A stretch of DNA of 64,000 nucleotides from Alphaproteobacteria bacterium (GCA_018823835.1 JAHJHT010000002.1:992001-1056000), one strand, 5' to 3'. Positions 1-9,538 are shown, numbered from the stretch's first letter. Translations and numbers: made by a program. The notes: generated by a model not told the origin, from the letters alone.

Positions 1-1438
1 CGCGGATACGGCGCTGGAATTCGATGCCCGTCTCGGCAAAGGATTCCGGCGAGGCGCCCTGGAAGGAGTAGATCGACTGCTTCTCGTCGCCGACGGCAAA
101 GACAGTACGCAGCACGTCGTCGCGCGATCCTTCGCCGGCAAAGAATTCTCCGGCGAGGCGCCGCACGACGTCCCACTGATCGGGGCTGGTATCCTGTGCC
201 TCGTCGAGCAGGATGTGGTCGATGCCCTGGTCGAGCTTGTACTGTACCCAGGCGCCGGCGTCCTGGCGGGCGAGCAGCCGGACCGTGCGGGTGATCAGGT
301 CGTTGAAATCGAGCAGGCCGCGAGCCGACTTCAGCTGCTCGTAGCGGCCGATCATCCAGTCGGCGACGACGAGCGCGGCGCGCGTGCCCTCCAGCATGCG
401 GAAGAGCGTCAGCCTGTCCATCGCCGCGGTGATCGCGGCGGCAGCTGCGGCGTAGCGCTCCGGCAGGTCCGGCATGGCGGCAAGCAGCGCCTTCTTGAAC
501 GCCTTGGTGGGGTCGTAGGGGTCGCCGTCAGCCTTCAGGAACCCCTTGGCGAAGTGCTTCAAACGCCGTTCCGGATCCGGCTCGGCAAAGCCGAGTGTAG
601 CGTGCGGCAGAATGTTGTTGAGGACGCTGCGCGCATCGCAGGCCTCCGCCTCGGCGACAAATCGTTCGAATTCCGACGGCGCGAAGCCGGGCAAGGGCCA
701 GACGGCACCGGCGATCTGCCCGGCCGTCTCGCCGGGCTGAAAACCGAACTCGTCGAAGAGCGGCGACTGCGGACCGGTGTCGCCCGACAGACCCTCGTCG
801 ATGAAGGCGCGCAGGCCGTCCCTTCGCCGCACGATTTCCTGCAGCAGCAGGTCGAGCCCGAACTCGCCGCCGCGTTCCAGCACCGTCGCGAAGGCCTCGG
901 CCAGACCGGCATTGCCGGCGACGGCGCCCGTAAGCATCTCGCGCCGCGCCATGGAGAACAGCATCTGCTCCATGCGCTGGTCGAGCATCTCGAACTGCGC
1001 GGCGATGTTGGCCTCGAGCGGGAACTGGTGCAGCACCGCCTCGCAGAAGGCGTGGATGGTCTGGATCTTCAGCCCGCCCGGCGTCTCCAGCGCCTCGGCG
1101 AAGAGCCGGCGCGCGGTGCGCAGTCTCGCCGCATCGGGTGCAATGCCCTCGAGCTCCAGGATCTTCTCGGCCAGCTTGGCGCCGTCGAGCATGGTCCATT
1201 CGGACAGGCTCGAGAAGACGCGGTTCGACATGTTGGCGGCGGCGGCGCGCGTATAGGTGAGGCAGAGAATGCGCGACGGGTCGGTGCCCGACAGCAGCAG
1301 CCGGATGACGCGCTGCGCCAGAACGTGTGTCTTGCCGGCGCCGGCATTGGCCGACACCCACACCGAGTTCTTCGGGTCGGCAGCACTCGCCTGCAGCCGC
1401 GCCGTCTCGCCTGGCACCTGGCGCCTCGGGCCGCTCAT
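1..1438 (-). CDS. addA: AddA helicase-nuclease subunit, 3' part missing
   Basis: This is the N-terminal 479 residues or so of the UvrD/Rep-type helicase-nuclease that partners AddB in processing double-strand breaks for recombination. The ATG (complement of 1436-1438) overlaps the addB stop by four bases. About 25 residues in, the Walker A motif ANAGAGKTHVL is followed by a conserved LCLTYTRAA segment, as in the RecB/AddA family. The gene runs off the left edge of the window, so the C-terminal nuclease domain is not visible; family members are usually about 1150 residues. It is the last visible gene of the divL-tsaE-murU-addB-addA operon. The family assignment is secure from the motif and the addB partner. 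Confidence 0.93.
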   Translation of the reverse strand, partial: MSGPRRQVPGETARLQASAADPKNSVWVSANAGAGKTHVLAQRVIRLLLSGTDPSRILCLTYTRAAAANMSNRVFSSLSEWTMLDGAKLAEKILELEGIAPDAARLRTARRLFAEALETPGGLKIQTIHAFCEAVLHQFPLEANIAAQFEMLDQRMEQMLFSMARREMLTGAVAGNAGLAEAFATVLERGGEFGLDLLLQEIVRRRDGLRAFIDEGLSGDTGPQSPLFDEFGFQPGETAGQIAGAVWPLPGFAPSEFERFVAEAEACDARSVLNNILPHATLGFAEPDPERRLKHFAKGFLKADGDPYDPTKAFKKALLAAMPDLPERYAAAAAAITAAMDRLTLFRMLEGTRAALVVADWMIGRYEQLKSARGLLDFNDLITRTVRLLARQDAGAWVQYKLDQGIDHILLDEAQDTSPDQWDVVRRLAGEFFAGEGSRDDVLRTVFAVGDEKQSIYSFQGASPESFAETGIEFQRRIR

Positions 1439-4400
1439 TCGTCGCCGCCCTCCGCGTCGCCATCGCCGCCGGCCGACCATTCGAGCACGCGCGCCAGATG
1501 ATCGTATTCGCCATCGACCTCGCCGGCGCGGAACGGCAGGGCCCGCGACAGATAGCCGGCCTCGGGGTTCTGGTAGTGCAGGAGCAGCTTTTCCAGCCGC
1601 TCCCAGGCGTCCTCGGAAAGCTCCTGCGCGCTGCGCAGGTTCTTGCCGTGCTTCAGGATCGACTCGGGATCCACTTCCCCGTCGGGCTTCAGCCTGACAT
1701 AGAGCAGGTCGGCCGGCTCCAGGCTGCCGATATCCTCGAAGGCGCCGCGCCTCAGCAGCGCGCCTTCGAGCGCCAGCTGGGGCGCCAGCAGCGTATGCGC
1801 CTGTCCCTTGGAGGGCGAGGAGCCGGTCTTGTAGTCGAGAATGTCGGCCATGCCGCCGGGAAGCAGGTCGATACGGTCGGCATAACCGGACAGGGTGACG
1901 CCGGACGCGCCGACGACAAGCTTGCTGGCGCGTGCCTCCGGCGCCCGGCGGAGCACCCCGTCGGCGCGCTCCCTCTCCCAGGCGATGATGGCATCGGCCA
2001 GCCGGTGGAAGCGCGGCCACCAGACCGCCTCGACATCCTCGGGCAACGCGATCTCGTCGAAGCATTCGCGTCCCTTAGCCAGCAAAACATCGAGAGCCGT
2101 CGCATCCCGCGGATCCACGCCGCTCGCTGAAAAGCGGTTCAGGATCTCGTGGAACAGCGTGCCGCGCTCGGCCGCGCCGGGGTCGCGCAGCAGAGGGTCG
2201 AGCGCCGACAACCTCAGCACCAGGCGGGCATAGATGGCGTACGGGTCGCGGCGCAGCGTCTCGATCTGGGTGACCGAGAAATGCGTTGGCCGCTTGCCGA
2301 CCGGCGGCTTCGGGTTCGGGCGCTTTGCGAATCCGACATCGGGCGCTTCGTCGAGCGTCCGGCCCCAGGCGAGATACCTGCCGCCCCGCGCGCGCATGTC
2401 TTGGGCGGCGTCCTTGCCGGCGAAGGTCAGCAGCCGCTGCAGCCAGCGCGAGGCGACGGCCGGCGCCTCGCCAGCGCGCGCCGAGCGGGTCAGGATCACG
2501 TCGGGCGTGCCCATCGCCATCACCAAATCATGCGCGGCCTGGCCGATGCGGCGCTCCGGCGGCTCCAGCGACAGGCCCGATTTCATGGTGCGCGACATGA
2601 AGCGGTCGGCCTCGGCGCGGCGCGGCCAGCTGCCCTCGTTGAGGCCGCCGATGACCAGCGTGTCGACGCTCTGCAGGCGCGCCTCGAGCGCGCCCCAGAT
2701 GGCGATGCGGCGCTCGGCACCGGGCGCCGGCTTGACGGCTTCCGGGCCGATCAGGGCGGCGAGGATAGCCGGCCATTCGTCGGGCTCCAGGGCGAAGGGC
2801 GCGGTGGAGGCGACGAGGCTGCGCAGGAACTCGGCCAGCTTGTCGCCGGCATCGTCGGCGTAGAGGTCGGACAGGCCGCCGTCCTCACCGCGCCCCAGCG
2901 CCTCGAGCGCCTGGACGGTGAGGCGCACCATGGCAACCAGGTCGAGCGATGCCTGGCCGCGGCAGGCAGTCAGCGGCTCTACGGCCGCTACCAGCCTGGC
3001 AAGGACGTCCCCCGCCGAGGCGATGCGCGCCTCGGTGATGCGGGGCAGCCAGAAGGGCGGGCGCCCGTCGGCACCGGTCTCGGCGAACCGCGCTTCGAAG
3101 AGGTCGCCGAGGCTGGCGATATCGGGACGCCCCGTGCCACCGCGCAGCGCCACCAGTTCGATCGTCTCGGCGGCGTGGCGTACGGTCGATCGCTTCATGC
3201 CCAGCGTCAGCAGCGGGTGCTTCAGCAAGGCAAGCACGGCGACCGGATCGCCCGGTTCGAAGGCCGCCTGCACGAGCAAGGTCAGCAGCGTCGCCGGCGG
3301 CGTCTTGGCGAGCGGCGTGCCGCCCGAATCGTCGGCGCGCACGCCGAAGCGCAGCAGTTCGGTGGAAACGCGGCGGGCGAGTTCGCGGTCGCCCGTGACC
3401 AGGGCGGCGCGGCGGCCGGGCTCTTCGACCGCCTCGCGCAGCGCGAGAGCGATGGCAACGGCCTCGTCGCGCTCGCGCGGCGCCTCGACCAGGCTGACGC
3501 GCGACAGCGCTTCGGCAACGTCGGCATCGGGCAGGGCGGCACGGCGCTCCGCCCACTCGTCGGTCGTCTCGGCGGGACGAAGCGATTCCGACACCAGCGC
3601 GGCGCGCAGCGACAGCGCCGGCGTCGCGGCGCCTATCTCGGTGACGTCGGCGCGCGTCAGGCCGATGCGGCGCAGGAGCTTGGCAAGGCCGAACTGCGGA
3701 TGCCCGAGGATGGCGGGACGCGGCATCTCGGCGGCCAGCACCGACCAGGCCCGGTCGTCGAGCGCGCGGTCGAGGCCGGGCAGCACCACCGCTCCCATCG
3801 GCAGGCGCGCAATCGCCGCAAGCAGCTCGGCGGTCGCGGGGATGGAGCCGGTCGAGCCGGCGGCGATGACCGGTCCGGCCGGCGGGTTGTTGCGCAGCCG
3901 CTCGGCCTCCAGCCGGATCAGCGCGTTGCGATGGGCGGCCGGGTTGGACTGCTGGCGGGCGGCGAGAAAATCCGGCCAGTGCTTGGTAACAATGCCGAGG
4001 AACTCGAGCGTCACCTGCCACCAGCCGGACAGGCTGTCGGGCGCGAGGCCGGCAAGGCCCTGCCAGCCTGCGCCCTCGGTCTCGATCTCGTCCATCAGCG
4101 CCGCTAGATCACGGGAAAGCCAGATGGCGTCGGCCGGCGAAGCGGGCACCACCACAGGCTCCTGAAAGAGCTGCGCGACATGGGCGGGAAGCCGCTGCTT
4201 CCAGGCGTGCACCAGCGGCGTGAGATAGAGCAGCCGGTCGAGGGCGGAGATCGGCGGCGCAAGTTCGAGCGCGGCGGAATCGTCCTCGCCGAAGACTGCC
4301 TCGTCCTCGTCGAACTCGCCGAGCGGCTTGACCACCGGCAGGATCGAGGCGCCGGCCGGCGCGCGGTCGGCAAAGATCGCCCACAGCGCACGGGCGGCGC

Positions 4401-4554
4401 GGCGGGTCGGCACGTAGATGGTGACGCCGGCAAGCGCCAGCGGATCACCGTCGGCGGAAAAGTCCGGTACAAGCGCGCCCGACAGCAGGGAATCGGCCAG
4501 CGTCGGAAGGAAGGCGGCGCCGGGCGGGATCGAGACGACGCGAGGGTCGCTCAT
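1435..4554 (-). CDS. addB: AddB, double-strand break repair nuclease subunit
   Basis: A 1039-residue protein of the alphaproteobacterial AddB family (usually about 1000-1060 residues), the second subunit of the AddAB complex that resects DNA ends. The C-terminal third carries the RecB-type nuclease signature: a GYADRIDLL segment, then DILDYKTG, then QLALEGALL, supplying the acidic, lysine and glutamine residues of that nuclease fold. A motif GGLNEGSWP near the middle is typical of the family. The start overlaps the upstream nucleotidyltransferase stop by four bases and the stop overlaps addA by four bases, so translation is probably coupled. Confidence 0.95.
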   Translation of the reverse strand: MSDPRVVSIPPGAAFLPTLADSLLSGALVPDFSADGDPLALAGVTIYVPTRRAARALWAIFADRAPAGASILPVVKPLGEFDEDEAVFGEDDSAALELAPPISALDRLLYLTPLVHAWKQRLPAHVAQLFQEPVVVPASPADAIWLSRDLAALMDEIETEGAGWQGLAGLAPDSLSGWWQVTLEFLGIVTKHWPDFLAARQQSNPAAHRNALIRLEAERLRNNPPAGPVIAAGSTGSIPATAELLAAIARLPMGAVVLPGLDRALDDRAWSVLAAEMPRPAILGHPQFGLAKLLRRIGLTRADVTEIGAATPALSLRAALVSESLRPAETTDEWAERRAALPDADVAEALSRVSLVEAPRERDEAVAIALALREAVEEPGRRAALVTGDRELARRVSTELLRFGVRADDSGGTPLAKTPPATLLTLLVQAAFEPGDPVAVLALLKHPLLTLGMKRSTVRHAAETIELVALRGGTGRPDIASLGDLFEARFAETGADGRPPFWLPRITEARIASAGDVLARLVAAVEPLTACRGQASLDLVAMVRLTVQALEALGRGEDGGLSDLYADDAGDKLAEFLRSLVASTAPFALEPDEWPAILAALIGPEAVKPAPGAERRIAIWGALEARLQSVDTLVIGGLNEGSWPRRAEADRFMSRTMKSGLSLEPPERRIGQAAHDLVMAMGTPDVILTRSARAGEAPAVASRWLQRLLTFAGKDAAQDMRARGGRYLAWGRTLDEAPDVGFAKRPNPKPPVGKRPTHFSVTQIETLRRDPYAIYARLVLRLSALDPLLRDPGAAERGTLFHEILNRFSASGVDPRDATALDVLLAKGRECFDEIALPEDVEAVWWPRFHRLADAIIAWERERADGVLRRAPEARASKLVVGASGVTLSGYADRIDLLPGGMADILDYKTGSSPSKGQAHTLLAPQLALEGALLRRGAFEDIGSLEPADLLYVRLKPDGEVDPESILKHGKNLRSAQELSEDAWERLEKLLLHYQNPEAGYLSRALPFRAGEVDGEYDHLARVLEWSAGGDGDAEGGDE

Positions 4555-5267
4555 GCTCCTTCGGCCACCGCCGCCTCGGCAAGCGGAATGGCGTCCGGCG
4601 TGCCGACGGTGATCCAGCGGCCATCCATCTTCATGCCGTAGAGCCGTCCGGCCGCGATGGCGGCATCGAAATAGCGGTTGAGCGAAGCCGGCCCCTGCGG
4701 CGCACCGGCGAAGAGCGCTGGGTCGACGATCGCCGCACCGGCATAGATCAGTCCGTCCGGCGCGCCGGCGGCGCGGCTGAGGCGGCCGTCTTCATCGACG
4801 ACGAAGTCTGTGCCGCCGGAATGGCCGGTTGCGGAATCAAGGTCTGCCAGCATGAGCAGAATATCCATCTTCGTCGCATCCCAGGCAAGGGCGAGCCGGT
4901 CGAGGTTCGGCTTGCCACGGTCGAGCCAGAAGGTGTCGGCGTTGAGGATGTAGAAGGGCTCCGGCCCGAGCGCCGGCAGCGCCTTGACGATGCCGCCGGC
5001 CGAATCGAGCAGGCCGTCGCTCTCGTCGGAGATCACCGTCTGCGGCGCGGCGCGGCCCGCAAGATGATCGGCGATCTGGCGCGGCAGGTAGTGGACGTTG
5101 ACGACGGCCGTGACGACGCCGGCGGCCTCCAGGCTGTCCAGGCCCCGGTCGAGCAATGTTCGCCCAGCAATCTCGACCAGCGGCTTGGGAATGGTGTCGG
5201 TGATCGGACGCATGCGCTTGCCAAGCCCGGCAGCGAGCACCATGGCGACCTTCGGCTTCGCGTTCAT
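4551..5267 (-). CDS. murU: nucleotidyltransferase, MurU-like (MurNAc-1-P uridylyltransferase)
   Basis: A 238-residue sugar-phosphate nucleotidyltransferase. The N-terminus has the NTP-binding signature LAAGLGKRMRPIT followed by PKPLVEIAGRTLLDR. Known biology: in Pseudomonas, MurU makes UDP-MurNAc from MurNAc-1-phosphate and works with the anomeric sugar kinase AmgK in a peptidoglycan recycling route that bypasses de novo synthesis. Here the gene directly upstream encodes a kinase domain of the AmgK type, which supports a MurU role over a mannose-1-phosphate guanylyltransferase role, although sequence alone cannot fix the substrate. It overlaps both neighbours by four bases. Confidence 0.8.
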   Translation of the reverse strand: MNAKPKVAMVLAAGLGKRMRPITDTIPKPLVEIAGRTLLDRGLDSLEAAGVVTAVVNVHYLPRQIADHLAGRAAPQTVISDESDGLLDSAGGIVKALPALGPEPFYILNADTFWLDRGKPNLDRLALAWDATKMDILLMLADLDSATGHSGGTDFVVDEDGRLSRAAGAPDGLIYAGAAIVDPALFAGAPQGPASLNRYFDAAIAAGRLYGMKMDGRWITVGTPDAIPLAEAAVAEGA

Positions 5268-6781
5268 GCCGCCCCTCCGGTAAGCCCATGCTCGCGATAG
5301 AACGCGCTCAACTCTGCGAGCGCCGGATGGACGAGCGCACGGTCGAGATAGGCGCGAATGCGCGGCAGGTGCTTGAGGTATGCCGGCTTGCCGTCGCGCT
5401 CGTTCAGCCGCACGAAGATGCCGAGGATCTTGGAATTGCGCTGCGCGGCCATGATGGCATAGGCCTCGGCAAAGGCCGCCTCGTCGAACCCGCCAAGCGC
5501 GTTGCGTGCCGCCGCATAGGCGGCGAGCGTCGACGCCTCGACCTCGGGCGGCACCGTCACCCGGGCGTCCATGGCAAGCGAGGCGACGTCATAGGCGGCG
5601 GGGCCCCAGAGCGCGTCCTGAAAGTCGATCAGGCCGAGACGGTCGTGACCCTGCAGCGCTTCGCGCCAGATCAGGTTCGGCGAATGATAGTCGCGCAGCA
5701 CGAGCGTCGCCTCGGCATCATCGAGCCGGCTGATCAGTCGGCTCCACACGTCGCGAAAGGCGTCCCTGACGGCTGTGTCGGGCAGGCTGCCGGTCATGTA
5801 GGGGAAGTACCACTCGACCAGCAGGTCGACCTCGATCAGCATGGCGTCGCGGTCGAAGGGCGGGATCGCGTGGACGAGGCCGGGAGCCGCCTCGATCCGT
5901 CGGGGCCATGAGCGGGTGTGAAGCGCGGCCAGCAATTCAGCGGCGGCGGCATAGCGCTCCTGAATCGGCCGGCCTTCGGCATCGAGCACGCCCTCCGAGC
6001 CGAGATCGGAGATCAGCAGAAAGCCCTGCGCCAGATCCTGCTCGACGATATCGGGAACCGCAAAGCCCTCGGCGGCCAGCGCACGGTCGATGGCGACGAA
6101 GGCAGCGACCGAGCGCGCGGTGTGGGCGATCTCGGCATAGGGCCGGCCGTCGCGCACCGGCGGGCCGAGCACCAGTTCCGGCGCGTTCATCAGGATCAGC
6201 GGCGACGGCCCCGCCAGTTTCTCGTAGGAGCGCGCGGAGGCATCGCCAGCAAAGTGAAGGCGACGGGCATCGCCACGTCCATGCGCCGCCAGGAAGTCGC
6301 GGGCGGCAAGCGATCGCGCGATGCGCTCGAAGGCCGGGCCGCTTCCCGCAATCCGAGCCAGCCGGCCAGCGGCTTCGTGCACGAGTTCGACCTGGACGGC
6401 GTCGGCGGGCAGGCGGTCGCCGGCGCGTTCCGGCCACTCCACAAGTACTGCGCCGTCCGACAGCAATTCGTCGAGACCGAGCTCGTCGAGTTCGTCGGGC
6501 GAGGACAGGCGGTAGAGGTCGAGATGATGCACCGGCACGCGGGCTTCGTAGGACTGGACCAGCGTAAAGGTCGGGCTCGGCACGTCGAGCGCCGGATCTT
6601 CCGCCATCGCCCGGACCAGGCCGCGCGCCAGTGTGGTCTTGCCGGCGCCGAGATCGCCCGACAGCGCCAGGAGGTCGCCCGGCCGCAGCGCCATGGCAAG
6701 GTCCTCGCCGAGCCGCGTCGTGGCTTCCTCGTCGGCTAGAAAGCGTTCCAGCACCCGGTTCGCGGCCACCGCTGCGATCAC
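5264..6781 (-). CDS. tsaE: TsaE / AmgK-like sugar kinase fusion protein
   Basis: A 505-residue two-domain protein. Residues about 1-160 are TsaE, the ATPase that drives the TsaBDE complex in t6A37 tRNA modification: Walker A SGDLGAGKTTLARGL, then SPTFTLVQSYE, HHLDLYRL and LVEWPERA. Residues about 165-505 are an aminoglycoside-phosphotransferase-fold kinase with catalytic loop LRDYHSPNLIW and metal-binding LIDFQDALWGP, close to AmgK, the MurNAc/GlcNAc anomeric kinase. The fusion is known in Rhizobiales; stand-alone TsaE is about 150 residues. The adjacent murU-like gene suggests the kinase half serves cell-wall sugar recycling (inference). Four-base overlaps with divL and murU indicate one operon. 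Confidence 0.9.
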   Translation of the reverse strand: MIAAVAANRVLERFLADEEATTRLGEDLAMALRPGDLLALSGDLGAGKTTLARGLVRAMAEDPALDVPSPTFTLVQSYEARVPVHHLDLYRLSSPDELDELGLDELLSDGAVLVEWPERAGDRLPADAVQVELVHEAAGRLARIAGSGPAFERIARSLAARDFLAAHGRGDARRLHFAGDASARSYEKLAGPSPLILMNAPELVLGPPVRDGRPYAEIAHTARSVAAFVAIDRALAAEGFAVPDIVEQDLAQGFLLISDLGSEGVLDAEGRPIQERYAAAAELLAALHTRSWPRRIEAAPGLVHAIPPFDRDAMLIEVDLLVEWYFPYMTGSLPDTAVRDAFRDVWSRLISRLDDAEATLVLRDYHSPNLIWREALQGHDRLGLIDFQDALWGPAAYDVASLAMDARVTVPPEVEASTLAAYAAARNALGGFDEAAFAEAYAIMAAQRNSKILGIFVRLNERDGKPAYLKHLPRIRAYLDRALVHPALAELSAFYREHGLTGGAA

Positions 6782-9339
6782 TCGGCGGCTTCGCGCATGC
6801 CGGCAGGCTTGACCGGGAACAGGCAGATCACCGTGGTGCCGACATTCTCGGCGGTCTCGATGCGCACGCTGCCGCCATGCAGTTCCACGAAGCTTTTCAC
6901 GATTGACAGGCCGAGGCCGGCGCCACGGCGGCGGCCGCCATTGCTGCGCGGCTCGAAACGGCGGAACACGGTGTCGAGCACCTCGGGCGGAATGCCCGGG
7001 CCGTCGTCATGCACGGAGAATTCGGTGCCGATCTCCAGCTGGCGGCACGACAGGGTGATGGTGCTGCCGTCGGGCGCGTAGTTCACCGCGTTCGAGAGCA
7101 GGTTGTAGAGTATCTGGCGGACGCGGATCTCGTCGCCGTGGAAGGTTTCCGGCGCCATGGCCGTCTCGAGCTTCAGCTCGATGCGGTGCTCGCCGAGGCG
7201 ATCGGCAATCAGTTCTGCGGCGGCCTCGATGGTCTGGCCGACACGGACCTCGGAAATGTCGAGCTCCATGATACCGGCGTCGACGGTGGCAAGATCGAGG
7301 ATGTCGTTGACGATGGTCAGGAGCACCGAGGAAGAGGTGCCGATGTGCTCAAGATATTCGCGCTGGCGCGGCTGCAAGGGCCCGGTCTCGGGCAGCGAGA
7401 GCAGCTCGGTGAAGCCGATGATGTTGGTCAGCGGCGAGCGCAGCTCGTAGGAGACGTGCTGGACGAAATCGTTCTTCAGCTGGTCCGCCCGCTGCAGCGC
7501 GTCGTTCTTCTCTTCCAGCGCGCGCTCGATGTTGACCCGGTCGGTGACGTCGACAAAGGTCATCATCACCTGGCCGTTGGGCAGGTGGATCACCGCGTAG
7601 CGCAGCACCGTGCCGTTGAGGAGCTCGGCCTGGCCTCTACGGTCGTGGCGTTCCTCGTCGAAGCCGGTGACGGAGGCGACGAAGCCCGGCCAGGGGCTGT
7701 CCTTCACCAGCGGTTCGCATTGCGCGCGGATGGCGGAGATGTGGGTCTTCTGTTCGACGACATCGGGCGACAGGTGCCAAAGCGCGTTGAAGGCCGGGTT
7801 GGACAGGCGGATGCGGCCGTCGGGACCGAACACGGCGACGCCTTCGGCCAGATTGTCGAGCGTCTCGCCCTGCACGCGCACCGCCGTGGTGTAGCGGCTC
7901 TCGAGATCCATCTTCTCGGTCAGGTTCTCGAACACCCAGGTGACGCCGCCCTTGGGCTGCGGGTTGGCGACCACGCGGATGGTGCGGCCGTCGGGCAGGT
8001 GCCACCAGTGAACCTGCGATTCCACCGAGCGATAGGCCGCCAGCAGGTTTTCCTTCCAGCGCCGCCATTCCGGTTGCTCGGCGATCTTGCCCTCGCTGCG
8101 CAGCCTGTCGATCATCAGCGCATTGTCCGGCGCGCTCGACAGGAAGCCGTGATCGAAATCCCAGAGCTTCTGGAAGGCCTGGTTGAAGAAGCGCAGCTTC
8201 TCGCTGCTGTCGAAGATGGCGACCGCCGTGGTCAGCTGGTCGAGCGTGTCAGCATGGCTCTGCACCATGCGCTCGTATTCGGCGCGGGTCGCCTCGATCT
8301 CGCTCTTGTCGAGCGCAATGCCGGCCGAGCCCTGCGCACCGGCAAAGTCGGTGACGGCAAAGACACGGCGGTCGCCGGCAATCACGGTCGAGAGCTGCTG
8401 CTGGAAGACCGGCCGCGAGGCGTGGTGCAGGGCGATCGCCTCGCGTGCCTGGGTGCCGAGGAATTCCTTGTTCCCGCTGATGGCGGCGTCGCGGTCGGCG
8501 GCCTCGACCGCTGCGGCATAGGCGCGGTTGACCCAACGCAGCTCGCCGTCCGACGACCTGATCCAGAACGGCATGTCGAGGGAATCGATGAGGCCGAGCA
8601 TGCTCTCGCGGTCATTGACCAGACGCTGGTTGTCGATGCGAAGACGTGCCTGCAGCCGCTGCTGCTCGGACAGCGAGACGAAGCGCACGATCACATGCGA
8701 GGCGCTCTTGCGGCCCTGTACCTCGAGCGGCGCGCCGCTATGCGTCTCGACGACGATGTCGAAGGCCGTCGCCTTCTCGCGCAGCGCTGCGATGGCGTTT
8801 TCGAGGGCAGCGGCGGACCGCGCCGTCAGCCAGCGGCCGAAGGCCAGGAAGGCGGCGCGCTCTTCCGGCGCGCCGGACTCCACCGGCAGGGCGCCGATCA
8901 GCTCGGGCTTGCGGTTGTCGTTGCTCCAGACGATGACACGCAGGTCGCGCAGGTTGAGCAGGGCGTCCGAACGCTGGACCGCGGCGTTGAGGTCGGCGAT
9001 CCGGCCGCGCAACTCGACATTCTCGTTGGCGGTGCGGGCGCGTTCCCTGATGAGGAAGATGGCCGAGATCAACGCGGCGCCCATGGCGCCGGCGAACATC
9101 GCCAGCTGCATGACCTCGACCGTGTTGAAGGCGAACAGCGATTTGGCCGACGCGCTCTGCGCATGCGCTACGGCCGGCGCGAACAGACATGTTGCGGCGG
9201 AGGCGGCCAGCAGCCGCTTCGACGCGCGCAAAGCCCCGCTACGGGAACCGCCGGCACCCTTGGACGGCAGCCCCTCTCCGGAATCCGTATCGCCGCCGGA
9301 ATCGGCTTTTCCCGCCCGAAGCGGGTTTTCCCCCGGCAT
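6778..9339 (-). CDS. divL: DivL-type PAS sensor pseudo-histidine kinase (Tyr in place of His)
   Basis: An 853-residue membrane-anchored PAS and kinase-fold protein. After a basic N-terminus, hydrophobic stretches lie near residues 43-60 and 75-97, followed by several PAS-like segments (about 250-600), a DHp helix and an HATPase domain. The H-box reads HVSYELRSPL: tyrosine at residue 631 (codon 7447-7449 complement) replaces the phospho-accepting histidine. This is the hallmark of Caulobacter DivL, which controls the CckA-ChpT-CtrA cell-cycle relay and binds DivK. The ATPase domain keeps an N-box-like LLSNAVNYAP, DDGPGIPPE and GAGLGLSIVK. Ribosome site GAGAGGAAAC precedes the ATG. Two GANTC sites lie just upstream (9421, 9446). 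It begins the operon through addA. Confidence 0.88.
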   Translation of the reverse strand: MPGENPLRAGKADSGGDTDSGEGLPSKGAGGSRSGALRASKRLLAASAATCLFAPAVAHAQSASAKSLFAFNTVEVMQLAMFAGAMGAALISAIFLIRERARTANENVELRGRIADLNAAVQRSDALLNLRDLRVIVWSNDNRKPELIGALPVESGAPEERAAFLAFGRWLTARSAAALENAIAALREKATAFDIVVETHSGAPLEVQGRKSASHVIVRFVSLSEQQRLQARLRIDNQRLVNDRESMLGLIDSLDMPFWIRSSDGELRWVNRAYAAAVEAADRDAAISGNKEFLGTQAREAIALHHASRPVFQQQLSTVIAGDRRVFAVTDFAGAQGSAGIALDKSEIEATRAEYERMVQSHADTLDQLTTAVAIFDSSEKLRFFNQAFQKLWDFDHGFLSSAPDNALMIDRLRSEGKIAEQPEWRRWKENLLAAYRSVESQVHWWHLPDGRTIRVVANPQPKGGVTWVFENLTEKMDLESRYTTAVRVQGETLDNLAEGVAVFGPDGRIRLSNPAFNALWHLSPDVVEQKTHISAIRAQCEPLVKDSPWPGFVASVTGFDEERHDRRGQAELLNGTVLRYAVIHLPNGQVMMTFVDVTDRVNIERALEEKNDALQRADQLKNDFVQHVSYELRSPLTNIIGFTELLSLPETGPLQPRQREYLEHIGTSSSVLLTIVNDILDLATVDAGIMELDISEVRVGQTIEAAAELIADRLGEHRIELKLETAMAPETFHGDEIRVRQILYNLLSNAVNYAPDGSTITLSCRQLEIGTEFSVHDDGPGIPPEVLDTVFRRFEPRSNGGRRRGAGLGLSIVKSFVELHGGSVRIETAENVGTTVICLFPVKPAGMREAAE

Positions 9340-9471
9340 GTCCTGTTTCCTCTCCGCCGCCTGACCGCAAGGCCGCCCGATGCGCTCTCCGGTCCATTGC
9401 CGCCGGAGCGGAGGCGCCGCGAATCACCCACCATAACGCCTGCGCGAATCGGCGTGAAGAAGCTTGCGCCG

Positions 9472-9510
9472 CAAAAAGTAAGGCCGGACAGTTTGTCAAC
9501 TGCCCGGCCT
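9472..9510 (-). terminator. Rho-independent terminator of ahcY
   Basis: Read on the minus strand, an AGGCCGG / CCGGCCT stem extended by CAGTT / AACTG (one internal mismatch, four-base loop) is followed by TTTTT at 9473-9477. It starts 28 bases after the ahcY stop codon and separates ahcY from divL. Confidence 0.8.
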
Positions 9511-9538
9511 CAATATCTGGTAGTAGAACGCGCTATGG

